DNA from: Candidatus Omnitrophota bacterium
GTDB taxonomy: Bacteria; Omnitrophota; 4484-213
DNA length: 39,482 nucleotides
Direction of reading: 5' to 3'
Assembly (NCBI GenBank): GCA_003645805.1
Contig: QNCL01000002.1
Location: 1 to 39,482 of the forward strand
Shown here: positions 39,050-39,482 of the stretch, one piece after another
Numbering within the stretch: the first letter of the stretch is position 1
How the letters are laid out: each line of letters begins with the position of its first letter
Made by a program: the position numbers and the translations under genes
The notes under the pieces: generated by a model
The model's database searches: none
Told to the model about the DNA's origin: nothing
Seen by the model: the letters and a program-made list of their open reading frames with translations, nothing else

Positions 39050-39482
39050 ATGGATTTAGATACAAAAACAATATACGCACAATCAAGTGATATTAAATCA
39101 AGGACATATCTTGAGTATCGCAAAGATATGAAACAAAAAGCTATCGCAGAACTGGAGGTTTTACCTTGGCTTAGAGAAAAAATTCGGGAAGAAGATAAAA
39201 ATGCTGTTGTAGAAAAATTTGGTGGTGATAAGTTTATATGGTTTTTGAGAAAGGGAGGGATAACAAGGGATCCAGATTTTATTGTTAAATATCCAAATGG
39301 AGAAGTTAAATATATAGAATTTCAATACGCAAAGGAGGAATTAAATGCTTATGATTTTAAAATTTCCAAAATTGCTCCAAAGGATAGAAAATTAAAGAAG
39401 AGGATTCCCAAAGAAGATACAAAAATTTTATACATCATTAAACCAACCTATCAATATACGCTTTTGGAGCCTGCTTGGATAG
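39050..39482 (+). CDS. Probable restriction endonuclease (3' partial)
   Basis: The frame opens at ATG 39050 and is still open at the window end (144 codons). It starts four bases after the methyltransferase stop, the arrangement of a type II restriction-modification pair. The segment TRDPDFIVKYPNGEVKYIEFQYAK in two parts (PD at 75-76; EFQ at 90-92, Lys95) resembles a PD-(D/E)XK nuclease core, with Gln instead of the usual catalytic Lys. The family is not recognised with certainty; neighbourhood and motif together support the call. Confidence 0.6.
   Translation, partial: MDLDTKTIYAQSSDIKSRTYLEYRKDMKQKAIAELEVLPWLREKIREEDKNAVVEKFGGDKFIWFLRKGGITRDPDFIVKYPNGEVKYIEFQYAKEELNAYDFKISKIAPKDRKLKKRIPKEDTKILYIIKPTYQYTLLEPAWI

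Overview
The window reads as one almost entirely co-directional (+ strand), gene-dense block from a bacterium with two membranes. The evidence for two membranes is an outer-membrane porin, a small beta-barrel protein, a lipoprotein and a complete MreBCD-PBP2-RodA rod system. The coding strand is purine-rich and arginine is mostly encoded by AGA/AGG, a bias often seen in thermophiles. Gene order and the mix of Tad-type secretion proteins with an alginate-export-type porin suggest an uncultured candidate phylum (Omnitrophota or a similar lineage). That placement is an inference; no marker gene was compared.

Layout. (1) 1-1013: a small accessory zone with a partial unknown gene, a DUF4258-DUF2283 pair whose second member lacks a normal start codon, and a coiled-coil ORF on the minus strand. 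It ends in a good sigma70-type promoter (TTGACA-N17-TAAAGT). (2) 1014-14047: a long housekeeping operon, nusA-infB-rbfA-nrnA-truB-ribF-rpsO-pnp-dapB-rpmA-obgE-proB-proA-nadD, tightly packed with many overlaps. rimP (usually before nusA) and rplU (usually before rpmA) are absent here. (3) 14042-20770: its own promoter, then rpsF-ssb-rpsR-rplI-dnaB, the c-di-AMP pair cdaA-ybbR, and pdxJ-acpS-nnrD. (4) 20761-27254: promoter, tRNA-Gly(TCC), HU, rplM-rpsI, then mreB-mreC-mreD-mrdA-rodA. (5) 27247-29587: a strong promoter (TTGACT-N17-TATAAT), tRNA-Val(TAC), a beta-barrel protein, tRNA-Asp(GTC) and an MFS transporter, so tRNA and protein genes alternate. (6) 29647-31650: lipoprotein and porin, each with its own promoter; the porin has a structured leader and a clear intrinsic terminator. 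(7) 31655-37686: lepA-lepB-pgsA-der-tadB-tadC. (8) 37701-39482: tRNA-Leu(TAG) followed by AT-rich, probably acquired DNA. It carries a frameshifted XRE-type regulator, a beta-class DNA methyltransferase with its own helix-turn-helix, and a probable restriction endonuclease cut off by the window end.

Most of the window is core information processing, cell-wall elongation and cofactor/amino-acid synthesis. I do not see a clearly new multi-gene system. The observations most worth following are: the porin-lepA junction, where a terminator loop appears to hold a promoter and its 3' arm a ribosome binding site; the tRNA-Leu-linked XRE/methyltransferase/endonuclease module; the tRNA genes placed directly before protein genes; and motif changes in Obg (DxxG to ExxG) and CdaA (DGA to DGG).
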